A stretch of 64,000 bases of DNA from Frigoribacterium sp. CFBP 13712. Its GTDB lineage: Bacteria > Actinomycetota > Actinomycetes > Actinomycetales > Microbacteriaceae. The position numbers and the translations under genes were made by a program. The DNA lies in NCBI RefSeq assembly GCF_014842255.1, contig NZ_JACYVH010000006.1, positions 1 through 64,000 of the forward strand, given 5' to 3'. This document shows, in pieces, positions 1 to 6,802 of the stretch. Numbering within the stretch: position 1 is the stretch's first letter; every line of letters begins with the position of its first letter. A model generated the notes under the pieces. That model saw only the letters and a list, made by a program, of their open reading frames with translations. It was not told the DNA's origin and ran no database searches.

Positions 1-58
1 CGTTGACAACTGCAAGCAGACCGACGACATGGCAATCCCACTGCTGAGCCATGGTGCG

Positions 59-925
59 CTATTGCATCGAGTTCGGATGATGTTGACGGAGATCCGCGAG
101 GCCCGCTGAGTAGACGAAGCCTGGATTCACGAGCTGCGTTGCACGAGCCAGAGCAGTGACTGTGAACCTAATCTCGTAACCGCCGTTCCTCCATCTCTCG
201 TGTTTCACCTGGCTGATCATTCCGTGGGAGTACGCGGGATCTGCCGTGATCGGGTAGATCACTCCATCGGCGTCTTTGTGATCAACGACCTGCGTCAGCG
301 TGTGCCCGTCGAGCTCATATCGTGTTGGGACTTCGGTCCCGGCCGCGTCGAGTGCCCAGGCTGGTGTGAAACCACCGATGAGGACTCCCAGCCTTGTCTC
401 AAGGAAGATCAGGCCGCCGTCCTCGCGCACGACAGTTCCCTCCGGGAGTTCCAGGTCGTAGTCGAAGCGCTCGGGAGCTTCCGGGCCGTCCAGGATTGTC
501 GCGATCTGCAGGGTCCCGTCTTCTTTGACGGCTGTCGTCGTCCTCGTTCCGTTGAAGTTCTCGGATGCAGTCACGCCGTCCTGGACCATAAATGCTGAGG
601 ACGAGTCGCTTTCAAAGGGGCGCCCGATACCCACGGTCGCGACGTCAGATTCGATGCGGATACTCTCGTTGCCGGCGCGCGGAACGGCAACAGTCACGTC
701 ATCGAGTTCGAGAAGCATCGACATTTCCGTCGTGGCGCTTGCCTCGGTCGTCGTCTCCGCCAGAACGTGCCTATCTTCCTCGACGGTCGCCCGGGCCACC
801 TGGTTCAAGATTGAGCGAACGTCACGGACGGAACCGGAGTCGTCAGCTTGCGCAGCACCCGCAGTGACCACCAGCGCGGAGATCGTGATGAGGCCGATCA
901 ACGAGCTTGACCTTCGTGCAGACAT
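59..925 (-). CDS. Secreted protein of unknown function with YPITADPAY motif
   Basis: This encodes a 288-residue exported protein of unknown function. I chose the ATG at 925 (MSARRSSS) because AAAGGT sits just upstream; an in-frame TTG seven codons earlier is less likely. Residues 1-27 form a Sec signal peptide (basic n-region, hydrophobic core, AQA cleavage site before DDSG). The body is acidic and beta-rich, with the motif YPITADPAY at about residue 224. Related YPVxADP motifs recur in secreted actinobacterial proteins of unknown role. No catalytic signature is visible. The gene lies in a stretch with visibly lower GC than the rest of the window, which may point to transfer. Confidence 0.75.
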   Translation of the reverse strand: MSARRSSSLIGLITISALVVTAGAAQADDSGSVRDVRSILNQVARATVEEDRHVLAETTTEASATTEMSMLLELDDVTVAVPRAGNESIRIESDVATVGIGRPFESDSSSAFMVQDGVTASENFNGTRTTTAVKEDGTLQIATILDGPEAPERFDYDLELPEGTVVREDGGLIFLETRLGVLIGGFTPAWALDAAGTEVPTRYELDGHTLTQVVDHKDADGVIYPITADPAYSHGMISQVKHERWRNGGYEIRFTVTALARATQLVNPGFVYSAGLADLRQHHPNSMQ

Positions 926-975
926 AGGTAAACCTTTCGTTTGCAATAACAGTTGATCGAAAGGTAGCCCTAGTC

Positions 976-1104
976 GTGTTTCGAAGCAAGACCGTCGTCG
1001 CGATCTGCGTTGGCATCGTTCTCATCCTCGGGGTACTCGTCTGGATCCAGATGACCGGCGCTCTGGCCATCTTCTTCGACCCTGAACCGGAGTTGGATCT
1101 TTGA
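976..1104 (+). CDS. Possible 42-residue single-pass membrane protein
   Basis: A GTG-started reading frame of 42 codons encodes a basic N-terminus (FRSK), one hydrophobic helix (about residues 6-32) and an acidic tail ending EPELDL. AAAGGTAG lies about 10 nt before the GTG and could serve as ribosome binding site. It is divergent from the secreted-protein gene, with only 50 bp between the two starts. The topology looks real, but the ORF is short and unrecognised. The same frame stays open after its TGA, so it may be the 5' part of a broken gene. Confidence 0.4.
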   Translation: MFRSKTVVAICVGIVLILGVLVWIQMTGALAIFFDPEPELDL

Positions 1105-1326
1105 ATCTCTGCCTTTCACCCCCACAGGCTCGCTGACCAGGCTGACGCGCGGGGGTCGGCTGAGCGCGCCGACCTCTCTGCATCCGAAAACCCGACGGAT
1201 CTTGCAATCGAGGAGTTCATCAACCGGGCGACAGCTGGCCTTGCGCCCATCTGACTTAACGAAGACGTGTGCCGCTTCCAGAAGCTCGCTCTCTGGGCGC
1301 TGATAAGCGAGAACCTGGGCCGGTAG
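1105..1326 (+). pseudogene. Possible remnant downstream of the tiny membrane ORF
   Basis: The frame of the preceding small ORF continues as two open segments, 1105-1254 and 1255-1326, separated by TGA at 1252 and closed by TAG at 1324. The first is protein-like (HPHRLADQADARGS, then IEEFINRATAGLAPI); the second reads NEDVCRFQKLALWAL. Neither segment has a convincing start or ribosome binding site. The simplest reading is a decayed gene carrying two in-frame TGA codons; chance open frames cannot be excluded. The rest of 1327-1424 holds no gene that I can support. An ACAACTAGTTGG palindrome lies near 1333. Confidence 0.22.
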
Positions 1327-1424
1327 CGCTCGACAACTAGTTGGACCGGTGGACGTCGAAGTCCGCACTCGTTGCAGCCGCATCCAACACACAAGGAGCG
1401 CTGCTCGGAGACAGCGTCTGCCCG

Positions 1425-2729
1425 CTACAGCGTGATGCCGCGCTGCGCCATGAAGGCGACCGGGTTGGCGGCCGTGCCGTTGATGCGGGTCTCGAAGTGC
1501 AGGTGGCAGCCCGTCGAGTTGCCGGTCGAGCCGACGTGCCCGATCTGCTGGCCGAGCGCGACCCGCTGGCCGACGCCGACCATGATGCCGCCGTCGGGCT
1601 GGTGTCCATAGGCCGTCGTGATGCCGTTGCCGTGGTCGATCAGCACGTAGTTGCCGTAGCCGCCGTACCAGCCGGCGTAGACGACGGTGCCCGCCGTGGC
1701 GGCGAAGATCGGGGTGTTGCAGGCGGCGGCCAGGTCGGTGCCCGCGTGCAGGATGTAGGCGCCGGTGACCGGGTTCACGCGCATGCCGAAGCCGCTCACG
1801 ACGTTCCCGCCCGACGGGCGCGTCCAGCCGAAGCTCGACGTGACGCCCACCGGGGTGCCCGAGGTCGGGCTGCCGAGACGGGCGGCGCGGGCCGCAGCCT
1901 CGGCCTCCTTCTTCTTGCGCTCAGCCTCGCCCTTCTCGAACTGGGCCTGTGTGGTGTCCGCGTTCGTCTTGAGCGAGACGAGCTGCGCCTGGAGGCGGGC
2001 GCCGTTCTCCTGCTGCTCGGCGAGCGAGTCGGCGGCGGCCCGGGCCGCCTCGTTGGCGACCTCGAGCGCGGCCTGCGCCTTCGCGGCCAACTCGCCCAGC
2101 GCCTCCTCGGCCACTGCGGCCTGGTCGGTCAGCGACTGCGCCGTGTTGCGATCCTGTGTGGCCTGCGAGTAGATGCCGTCGGCCTGCTCGGTCAGCTTGG
2201 TCATCGCGCCGAGCTTGTAGAGCAGCTCGCCCGCGTCGCCCGGGTCGGCGATCAGGGTGCCGGTCATGTCGTTGCCGTTGCCGCCCGAGCGGCCGAGCTG
2301 CGCGGCGAGCTGCCCCGCGCGCTCCTCACTGGCGGCGGCCACGGTCGCCGCCGAGTCGGCCTGATCGCGCAGCTGCTGCGTCTTGAACTGCGCTTCGTCG
2401 AAGGCGGTCTGCGCCTTCTGCAGGATGTCGCCCTTCTTCTTCGCGTCGGCGTTCTTGCGGTCGAGGTCCTTCGTCATCTGGTCGAGGATCTCCTCGAGCC
2501 GCTTGATCTCGGCGACCTTCGCGGCCTCGTCGCCGCGTGCCTTCTCCACGTCCGCCCACGACGGGTAGCTCGCCGCCTGAGCCGAGTCGACGGGACCGCC
2601 CGTCACGCCGACGCCCACGCCCGCGACCAGAGCGAGGGCGACGACCACGGCGGTCGCCCGACGACGGCGACGGGTCGAGGCAGCGGGGCGCGACGCACCG
2701 GAGCGGCCGAGGAGGCGGAAGAGACTCAT
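1425..2729 (-). CDS. M23/LytM peptidoglycan endopeptidase with coiled coil
   Basis: This is a 434-residue envelope-anchored peptidase of the M23 (LytM/NlpD) type, expected to cleave peptidoglycan cross-bridges or to activate an amidase during cell separation. A basic N-terminus precedes a hydrophobic signal/anchor at about residues 25-45. Residues 55-290 are Ala/Glu/Lys-rich coiled coil. The C-terminal LytM domain (about 300-430) has complete zinc ligands: HAGTD (H328, D332) and CHLHFE (H409, H411). The order signal, coiled coil, LytM resembles EnvC and RipA-associated proteins. It is monocistronic; the ATG at 2729 has only a weak ribosome binding site. Confidence 0.9.
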   Translation of the reverse strand: MSLFRLLGRSGASRPAASTRRRRRATAVVVALALVAGVGVGVTGGPVDSAQAASYPSWADVEKARGDEAAKVAEIKRLEEILDQMTKDLDRKNADAKKKGDILQKAQTAFDEAQFKTQQLRDQADSAATVAAASEERAGQLAAQLGRSGGNGNDMTGTLIADPGDAGELLYKLGAMTKLTEQADGIYSQATQDRNTAQSLTDQAAVAEEALGELAAKAQAALEVANEAARAAADSLAEQQENGARLQAQLVSLKTNADTTQAQFEKGEAERKKKEAEAAARAARLGSPTSGTPVGVTSSFGWTRPSGGNVVSGFGMRVNPVTGAYILHAGTDLAAACNTPIFAATAGTVVYAGWYGGYGNYVLIDHGNGITTAYGHQPDGGIMVGVGQRVALGQQIGHVGSTGNSTGCHLHFETRINGTAANPVAFMAQRGITL

Positions 2730-2899
2730 GCAGGATCGATTCGTTCGAGAACGGGGTGACGCCGCCTGCGGCCCCTCAGACCTTCAAGCGCAGGTCGAAA
2801 CTAACGGCGCCCGACCCGTCCGGGGGGTGACACGCCGGAGCGACGTCGCGGTCGGCGGTCGGAGACGCCGGCCGCGCACGGGCGATCGCCGACCACGTT

Positions 2900-2928
2900 T
2901 TGCATTAACGCCGCCTGGTCCGTATGCT
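2900..2928 (+). promoter_or_regulatory. Sigma-70-type promoter of the tRNA cluster
   Basis: TTGCAT (2900-2905) and TATGCT (2923-2928) are separated by exactly 17 bp and end 35 bp before mature tRNA-Glu. This is the expected layout for a stable-RNA promoter. An AT-rich stretch with TATAAG near 3068 could be a second promoter ahead of tRNA-Asp. Confidence 0.65.
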
Positions 2929-2963
2929 CGTCTCTCGGTTGCTCTGTGCTCTTCGGAACACAC

Positions 2964-3036
2964 GGCCCCATCGTTTAGTGGCCTAGGACACCGCCCTTTC
3001 ACGGCGGCAGCACGGGTTCGAATCCCGTTGGGGTCA
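2964..3036 (+). tRNA. tRNA-Glu (TTC)
   Basis: The acceptor GGCCCCA pairs with TGGGGTC followed by discriminator A. The anticodon stem CCGCC/GGCGG encloses CTTTCAC with anticodon TTC at 2998-3000. The T-arm is ACGGG-TTCGAAT-CCCGT. CCA is not encoded. This glutamyl-tRNA is also the substrate of HemA encoded at 37.9 kb. Confidence 0.97.
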
Positions 3037-3085
3037 CTGGTTCGGCAACGATCCAGAGTCCGGTTAGTATAAGTAGCAATTGTTT

Positions 3086-3162
3086 GGCCCTGTAGCGCAG
3101 TTGGTTAGCGCGCCGCCCTGTCACGGCGGAGGTCGCCGGTTCAAGTCCGGTCAGGGTCGCCA
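3086..3162 (+). tRNA. tRNA-Asp (GTC), CCA encoded
   Basis: The acceptor GGCCCTG pairs with CAGGGTC, with discriminator G at 3159 and an encoded CCA (3160-3162). The anticodon loop CTGTCAC in stem CCGCC/GGCGG gives GTC. The T-arm is GCCGG-TTCAAGT-CCGGT. It lies 49 nt downstream of tRNA-Glu. Confidence 0.97.
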
Positions 3163-3240
3163 AGGCGAGTTTCTCGTCTGGAGGGCCAGTCCCTCCCGGT
3201 GGGCCAGAGAGTCGAAGCACCTGTTCGATCAGGCCCCCAC

Positions 3241-3313
3241 GGCTGGGTAGCTCAGTTGGTAGAGCGTTCGACTGAAAATCGAAAGGTCCACGGATCGATG
3301 CCGTGTCCAGCCA
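3241..3313 (+). tRNA. tRNA-Phe (GAA) with non-canonical T-loop
   Basis: The acceptor GGCTGGG pairs with TCCAGCC, discriminator A. The anticodon stem TTCGA/TCGAA holds CTGAAAA, anticodon GAA. The T-stem CACGG/CCGTG is intact, but the loop reads ATCGATG where TTCRANN is expected, so position 54 is A instead of the near-universal T. Everything else looks functional. Confidence 0.93.
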
Positions 3314-3317
3314 CTCA

Positions 3318-3348
3318 AGGTCCCGTCTCGGCGGGGCCTGTCGTCTTT
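3318..3348 (+). terminator. Rho-independent terminator of the tRNA operon
   Basis: AGGTCCCG (3318-3325) pairs with CGGGGCCT (3332-3339; one G-T pair) around the loop TCTCGG, followed by a T-rich GTCGTCTTT tail. It starts five bases after tRNA-Phe. Confidence 0.75.
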
Positions 3349-3351
3349 AAG

Positions 3352-3405
3352 CCGGGTATCGGGTCGCTGCCGGGTATCGGATCACTGCCGGGTCACGGAT
3401 CACTG
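3352..3405 (+). repeat. Three tandem 18-bp repeats before the GT39 gene
   Basis: Three consecutive 18-bp units (3352, 3370, 3388) of the form CCGGGTATCGGRTCRCTG differ at a few positions, followed by a decayed fourth. They fill the gap between the tRNA terminator and the glycosyltransferase start and may overlap its leader. Confidence 0.8.
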
Positions 3406-3449
3406 CCGGTCCTCGGGCGCGGTCGTCGCGCCGGCCGCTGCGAGGTCGC

Positions 3450-4973
3450 GTGAGCATCGGCCACGACCCCGGCGTCGCGCATCCGCGCCACCGCTGGCTC
3501 GACCCGCTGCTGGCCGGTCTCCTGGCGTTCGTGGTCGCCGGTGTCGGCAGCTGGATCCCCTCGTACTGGAGCGACGAGGCGACCACCCTGATCGCCGCCC
3601 GCATGCCGCTGCCCGACCTGATCGCGTTCCTGGGTCAGCGCGACGCGGTGCACAGCGTCTACTACCTGATGATGCACGCCTGGATCGGCCTGATGGGCGA
3701 GAGCGAGTTCGCCACGCGCCTCCCGGGGGTGCTGTTCACCGGTCTCGGGGCCGCGGGCGTGCTCGTGCTGGTCCGCATGCTGACCAGCCGCATGACGGCC
3801 GTGCTCGCCGCCGTCGTCTACGCGGTGCTGCCGCGCCTCACGCTCGAGGCCATCGAGGCCCGGCCGTACGCCCTCACCGCCGCCCTCGCCGTCTGGGTCA
3901 CCGTGCTGGTGCTCGTCGCGTCGCGGCGTCAGAGCTGGTGGTGGTGGCTCGCGTACGGCGCGGGTCTCGCCGCGTCCATCGCGACGTTCGTCCCGCTCGC
4001 CCTGATGGTCGTGGTGCACGGCGTGTTCCTCGCGTTGGCACCGGCTCAGCGCCGACGTCGGGGAGCCCGCCACCGCCTCCTCGGCTGGTCGCTCTCGACC
4101 GGGGCCGCGCTGCTGGCGACGGCGCCGATGATCGGCACGGTGCTGAGCGAGCGCAACCGGCTGCTCGGCTCGGACGACCCCTCGACCGGGGCCGACATCA
4201 CATGGTGGACGGTGCTGGTCGAGCCGTGGTTCGCGACGTCGATCGCGTACGCGGTGATCGGCCTGGTGCTGCTCATCCTGCTCGGCACGCGGTTGCGCGA
4301 CCGGGCACGGACCCCGGGCAGCATCGTGCTGCTCGGAGCCCTATGGGTCGTGCTGCCGGTGGGTCTGCTGCTGATCGCCGGTCTCGCGCTCGAACCGGTC
4401 TTCCAGGCGCGCCTCGTCGTGTTCGCGGCGCCGGGCATGTGCCTGCTGCTGAGCGTGGCGATCACGGGGTTCCGGCGCCGATGGGTCAGCATCGCGCTGA
4501 TCGCCCTGCTCGTCGTCGCCTCCGCCCCGACCTGGGTGCTGCAGCGGCAGCCGACGGGCAAGGGCGGTGCGGCCGACCTGCGTCAGATCGCGGGCTACAT
4601 CGAGCAGCAGGCCCGGCCCGGCGACGCGTTCGTGCTCGACGCCTCTGGCACGGTGTCGACCCGGCCCCGCCAGGCGTTCTACGCGTACCCCGACCGGTTC
4701 GACGGGCTCGACGACGTCGCGTTCGTCCGCTCGGGCGCCGCCGAGGGCCGCTTCACCGACGTGACCCTCGGCCTCGACGACGAGACGCAGCGCGCCGAGC
4801 TGCAGGAGCGCCTCACCGACGTCGACCGCCTGTGGATCGCGCGGCTGCAGATCGATGCGCTCGACGACCCCGACCTGAACACCCTCGGCGGCTTCGGCTA
4901 CGACCTCGCGCAAGAGCACCGCACGGGTCGCAGCGTCGTCTACCTGTTCGTCCGCCCCGACGGTCGCGGCTGA
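3450..4973 (+). CDS. GT39/ArnT-like integral membrane glycosyltransferase
   Basis: This 507-residue polytopic protein belongs to the GT-C fold dolichyl-phosphate-mannose or ArnT-like (GT39) group. Such enzymes move a sugar from a polyprenyl-phosphate donor to an acceptor on the outer face of the membrane. After the first helix comes the hallmark acidic motif WSDEATTL (D42, E43), the presumed catalytic or metal-binding loop. About ten further hydrophobic helices follow to about residue 360, then a soluble C-terminal domain. The start is the GTG at 3450. It stands alone between the tRNA operon and a convergent gene. Donor and acceptor cannot be read from sequence. Confidence 0.8.
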   Translation: MSIGHDPGVAHPRHRWLDPLLAGLLAFVVAGVGSWIPSYWSDEATTLIAARMPLPDLIAFLGQRDAVHSVYYLMMHAWIGLMGESEFATRLPGVLFTGLGAAGVLVLVRMLTSRMTAVLAAVVYAVLPRLTLEAIEARPYALTAALAVWVTVLVLVASRRQSWWWWLAYGAGLAASIATFVPLALMVVVHGVFLALAPAQRRRRGARHRLLGWSLSTGAALLATAPMIGTVLSERNRLLGSDDPSTGADITWWTVLVEPWFATSIAYAVIGLVLLILLGTRLRDRARTPGSIVLLGALWVVLPVGLLLIAGLALEPVFQARLVVFAAPGMCLLLSVAITGFRRRWVSIALIALLVVASAPTWVLQRQPTGKGGAADLRQIAGYIEQQARPGDAFVLDASGTVSTRPRQAFYAYPDRFDGLDDVAFVRSGAAEGRFTDVTLGLDDETQRAELQERLTDVDRLWIARLQIDALDDPDLNTLGGFGYDLAQEHRTGRSVVYLFVRPDGRG

Positions 4974-4983
4974 GCGGCGACCG

Positions 4984-5000
4984 CCGAGGAGGCGCGGGTC
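4984..5000 (+). repeat. Interspersed 17-mer CCGAGGAGGCGCGGGTC (one of ten exact copies)
   Basis: Exact copies occur at 4984, 20812, 36709 and 36728 on the + strand. Copies on the - strand start at 34256, 39273, 39452, 44860, 45412 and 61171. Close variants include 17115, 21383, 52143, 62711 and 62773. Shorter matches to GGAGGCGCG or its complement bring the total to about thirty. Copies lie both in intergenic DNA and inside unrelated genes, in several reading frames. Confidence 0.9.
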
Positions 5001-5010
5001 GGGTCGACCG

Positions 5011-5907
5011 TCAGCGTCGCAGATCGAGGGTGCAGCACTTCACCCCGCCGCCGCCCAGCAGCAGCTCGGAGAGGTCGACGCCGATCGGGTTGTAACCCCG
5101 CTCGCGCAGCTGACGCTCGAAGCCCGTCGCCCGGGCGGCGATGACGACGTTGTAGCCGTCGCTGTACGAGTTGAGCCCCAGGATGGCGGCGTCCTCCTCG
5201 TCGACGAGGATCGCGTCCGGGAACCGCTCGCGCAGCACCTCGAGCGAGGCCGCGTCGAAGGCGCTCTCGAGGTAGGCGATGTTCTGGCCGCCCTCGACGG
5301 GCTCGGGGTCGAGCACCGCGATGGCCGTGTCGAGGTGGTAGAACGCGGGGTTCACGAGGGTGAGCCCGACGACCTCGCGACCGAAGACCCGCGCGACCTC
5401 GTCGTGCGAGCGGGTCGATGTGCGGAACCCGGTGCCGGCCAGCACGACGTCGCCGACGAGGAGCAGGTCGCCCTCGCCCTCGTTGATCTCGTCGGGCACG
5501 GCGACGTCGAAGCCGGCCTCGCGGAACCAGTCCATGTAGGCGGGGCCCTCGGGCTGGCGCTCGGGGTAGGTGAACAGGGCGCCGTAGGCCTTGCCGTCGA
5601 CGACGAATCCGCCGTTCGCCGCGTAGACCATGTCGGGCAGGCCGTCGATCGGGTCGATCAGGTGCACGTCGTGACCGAGGCCGACGTAGGTGTCGTAGAG
5701 CACCTGCCACTGGGCCACCGCCTTCGCGGTGTCGGTGGGCGCCGCGGGGTCCATCCACGGGTTGATCTTGTAGCTCACGGTGAAGTGGTCGGGTCGGCAC
5801 ATCAGCACCGTGCGCGGGGTGGCTCGACGGGTGATCGGGGGCTGGGGGTCTCCGGCGGTGTCCACGGAGTCGCTCGTGATGCTCACGGGTGCCAGTGTCA
5901 CACGCAC
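5011..5907 (-). CDS. Dimethylargininase/arginine deiminase-family hydrolase
   Basis: This 298-residue guanidine-modifying enzyme resembles the DDAH-like protein encoded next to an AsnC regulator in mycobacteria (Rv2323c/Rv2324). It probably hydrolyses an arginine-type guanidinium to citrulline. The fold is marked by MVYAANGGFV (about 93-102) and the active-site His in FYHLDT (H191, D193). The catalytic cysteine lies in the C-terminal GGGGVKCCTL (C291, less likely C292). The start is uncertain: GTG at 5907, or the in-frame GTG at 5886 that gives MSITSD. The homologous core begins only near residue 31. It is divergent from an Lrp/AsnC regulator, its likely controller. Exact substrate (arginine, methylarginine) is not decided. 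Confidence 0.85.
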   Translation of the reverse strand: MRVTLAPVSITSDSVDTAGDPQPPITRRATPRTVLMCRPDHFTVSYKINPWMDPAAPTDTAKAVAQWQVLYDTYVGLGHDVHLIDPIDGLPDMVYAANGGFVVDGKAYGALFTYPERQPEGPAYMDWFREAGFDVAVPDEINEGEGDLLLVGDVVLAGTGFRTSTRSHDEVARVFGREVVGLTLVNPAFYHLDTAIAVLDPEPVEGGQNIAYLESAFDAASLEVLRERFPDAILVDEEDAAILGLNSYSDGYNVVIAARATGFERQLRERGYNPIGVDLSELLLGGGGVKCCTLDLRR

Positions 5908-5963
5908 CGGGCGCAGGAGGCCGGGCTGCGACGCAACGAATGTGCGTTATGGGCCTGGATCAC

Positions 5964-5975
5964 GCAACTAGTTGC
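5964..5975. promoter_or_regulatory. Palindrome GCAACTAGTTGC, candidate Lrp operator
   Basis: A perfect 12-bp palindrome lies in the 82-bp divergent gap between the dimethylargininase and Lrp genes. It sits 14 bp before the Lrp GTG and just upstream of a possible -10 (TAGGGT, 5979-5984). Position and symmetry suit autoregulation and control of the divergent gene. Confidence 0.5.
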
Positions 5976-5989
5976 CGTAGGGTCTCGGG

Positions 5990-6427
5990 GTGGACAATCT
6001 CGACTTCGGCATCATCGACCTGCTGCGCCAGAACGCCCGCGCCGGCTACGGCGACATCGGGGCGTCGGTGGGGCTGAGCGCCTCGGCGGTGAAGCGACGT
6101 GTCGACCGCCTCGTCGCGGACGGCGTCATCAAGGGCTTCACGGTGCAGGTCGACCCGACGGTGGACGGCCTGGGCACCGAGGCGTACGTCGAGCTGTTCT
6201 GCCGAGGCACCGTGTCGCCGCAGGAGCTGCAGCGGATCCTCAGCACGGTGCCCGAGGTCGTCGACGCCGGCACCGTCACGGGCAGCGCCGACGCCATCGT
6301 GCACATGCGCAGCCGCGACATCCCGTCGCTCGAGGAGGCGCTCGAACGCGTCCGCAACGCCCCGAACGTCGATCACACCCGCAGCGCGATCGTCCTGTCG
6401 AAGCTGATCAGCCGCCACCCCGCCTGA
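5990..6427 (+). CDS. Lrp/AsnC-family transcriptional regulator
   Basis: A 145-residue feast/famine regulator. Residues 1-50 form the N-terminal helix-turn-helix (LDFGIIDLLRQNARAGYGDI, then SASAVKRRVDRLV). Residues 60-140 form the RAM ligand-binding domain (GTVTGSADAIVHM, with the G-SADA signature of amino-acid effector binding). The GTG at 5990 gives full family length and follows a -10-like TAGGGT by only a few bases, so the mRNA may be leaderless. The divergent dimethylargininase suggests arginine, ornithine or a related amino acid as effector. Confidence 0.92.
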   Translation: MDNLDFGIIDLLRQNARAGYGDIGASVGLSASAVKRRVDRLVADGVIKGFTVQVDPTVDGLGTEAYVELFCRGTVSPQELQRILSTVPEVVDAGTVTGSADAIVHMRSRDIPSLEEALERVRNAPNVDHTRSAIVLSKLISRHPA

Positions 6428-6454
6428 GCGTCGCACGTGCCGCGCGCCGGGTCC

Positions 6455-6504
6455 GTGGTCAGAAAGCGCCCTTCACGAGGCCAGGAAAGACGACTACTGA
6501 CCAC
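6455..6504. repeat. Palindromic repeat family A, copy 1
   Basis: Arms GTGGTCAG/CTGACCAC (6455-6462 and 6497-6504) enclose AAAGCGCCCTTC and a GACGACTA segment. It shares outer arms and internal CTTCxCGAGGCCA-like loop with copies 2-4 (6535, 6650, 44735). Confidence 0.8.
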
Positions 6505-6534
6505 CGAGCCCGGCCTCGCCCCGCGCGCAACGAG

Positions 6535-6592
6535 TCGAGTGGTCAGAAGATGCTCTTCGCGAGGCCACCAAGGACATCTTCTGACCACTCGA
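6535..6592. repeat. Palindromic repeat family A, copy 2
   Basis: The arms are a perfect 18-bp inverted repeat, TCGAGTGGTCAGAAGATG (6535-6552) and its complement (6575-6592), separated by 22 bp. It would form a very stable hairpin or cruciform. Confidence 0.9.
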
Positions 6593-6649
6593 GGCGCGAG
6601 CTCGCCTGACCTCACGTGACCGAGCGCCGCGCGTCGCGTGGCGTCGAGT

Positions 6650-6695
6650 GGTCAGAAAGCGCCCTTCGCAAACCCACGAAGGGCGACTACTGACC
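6650..6695. repeat. Palindromic repeat family A, copy 3
   Basis: Outer GGTCAG/CTGACC and inner GCCCTTCG/CGAAGGGC arms are separated by the same AAAGC-versus-GACTA bulge seen in copy 1, so copies 1 and 3 are closest relatives. Confidence 0.85.
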
Positions 6696-6698
6696 CCC

Positions 6699-6795
6699 GA
6701 GCGCGGGCGGGGGCGCGGGCGCAGGCGCGGGCGCGGGCACGGGCTAGCGCGCGAGCGCGGGCTCGAGCGCAGGCCCGCCCGGCGCCCGCACCCGC
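6699..6795. repeat. Low-complexity GCGGGC hexamer tract
   Basis: Imperfect (GCGGGC/GCGCGG)n repeats end against the stop codon of the PutA-like gene on the opposite strand. The tract and the three family-A palindromes fill the 6428-6802 gap between the two convergent genes; I see no gene there. Confidence 0.7.
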
Positions 6796-6802
6796 ACCCG
6801 CG

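Noticed and set aside
1-58. Gene fragment at the left window edge
   Set aside because: No frame in these 58 bases shows a start, stop and codon bias that supports a gene end.
976-1326. Selenocysteine recoding of the in-frame TGA codons
   Set aside because: No SECIS-like hairpin follows either TGA and there is no Sec-type family match; decay or chance is simpler.
2964-3313. tRNA cluster as integration site of a mobile element
   Set aside because: No integrase gene and no direct repeat of a tRNA 3' end were found within the window.
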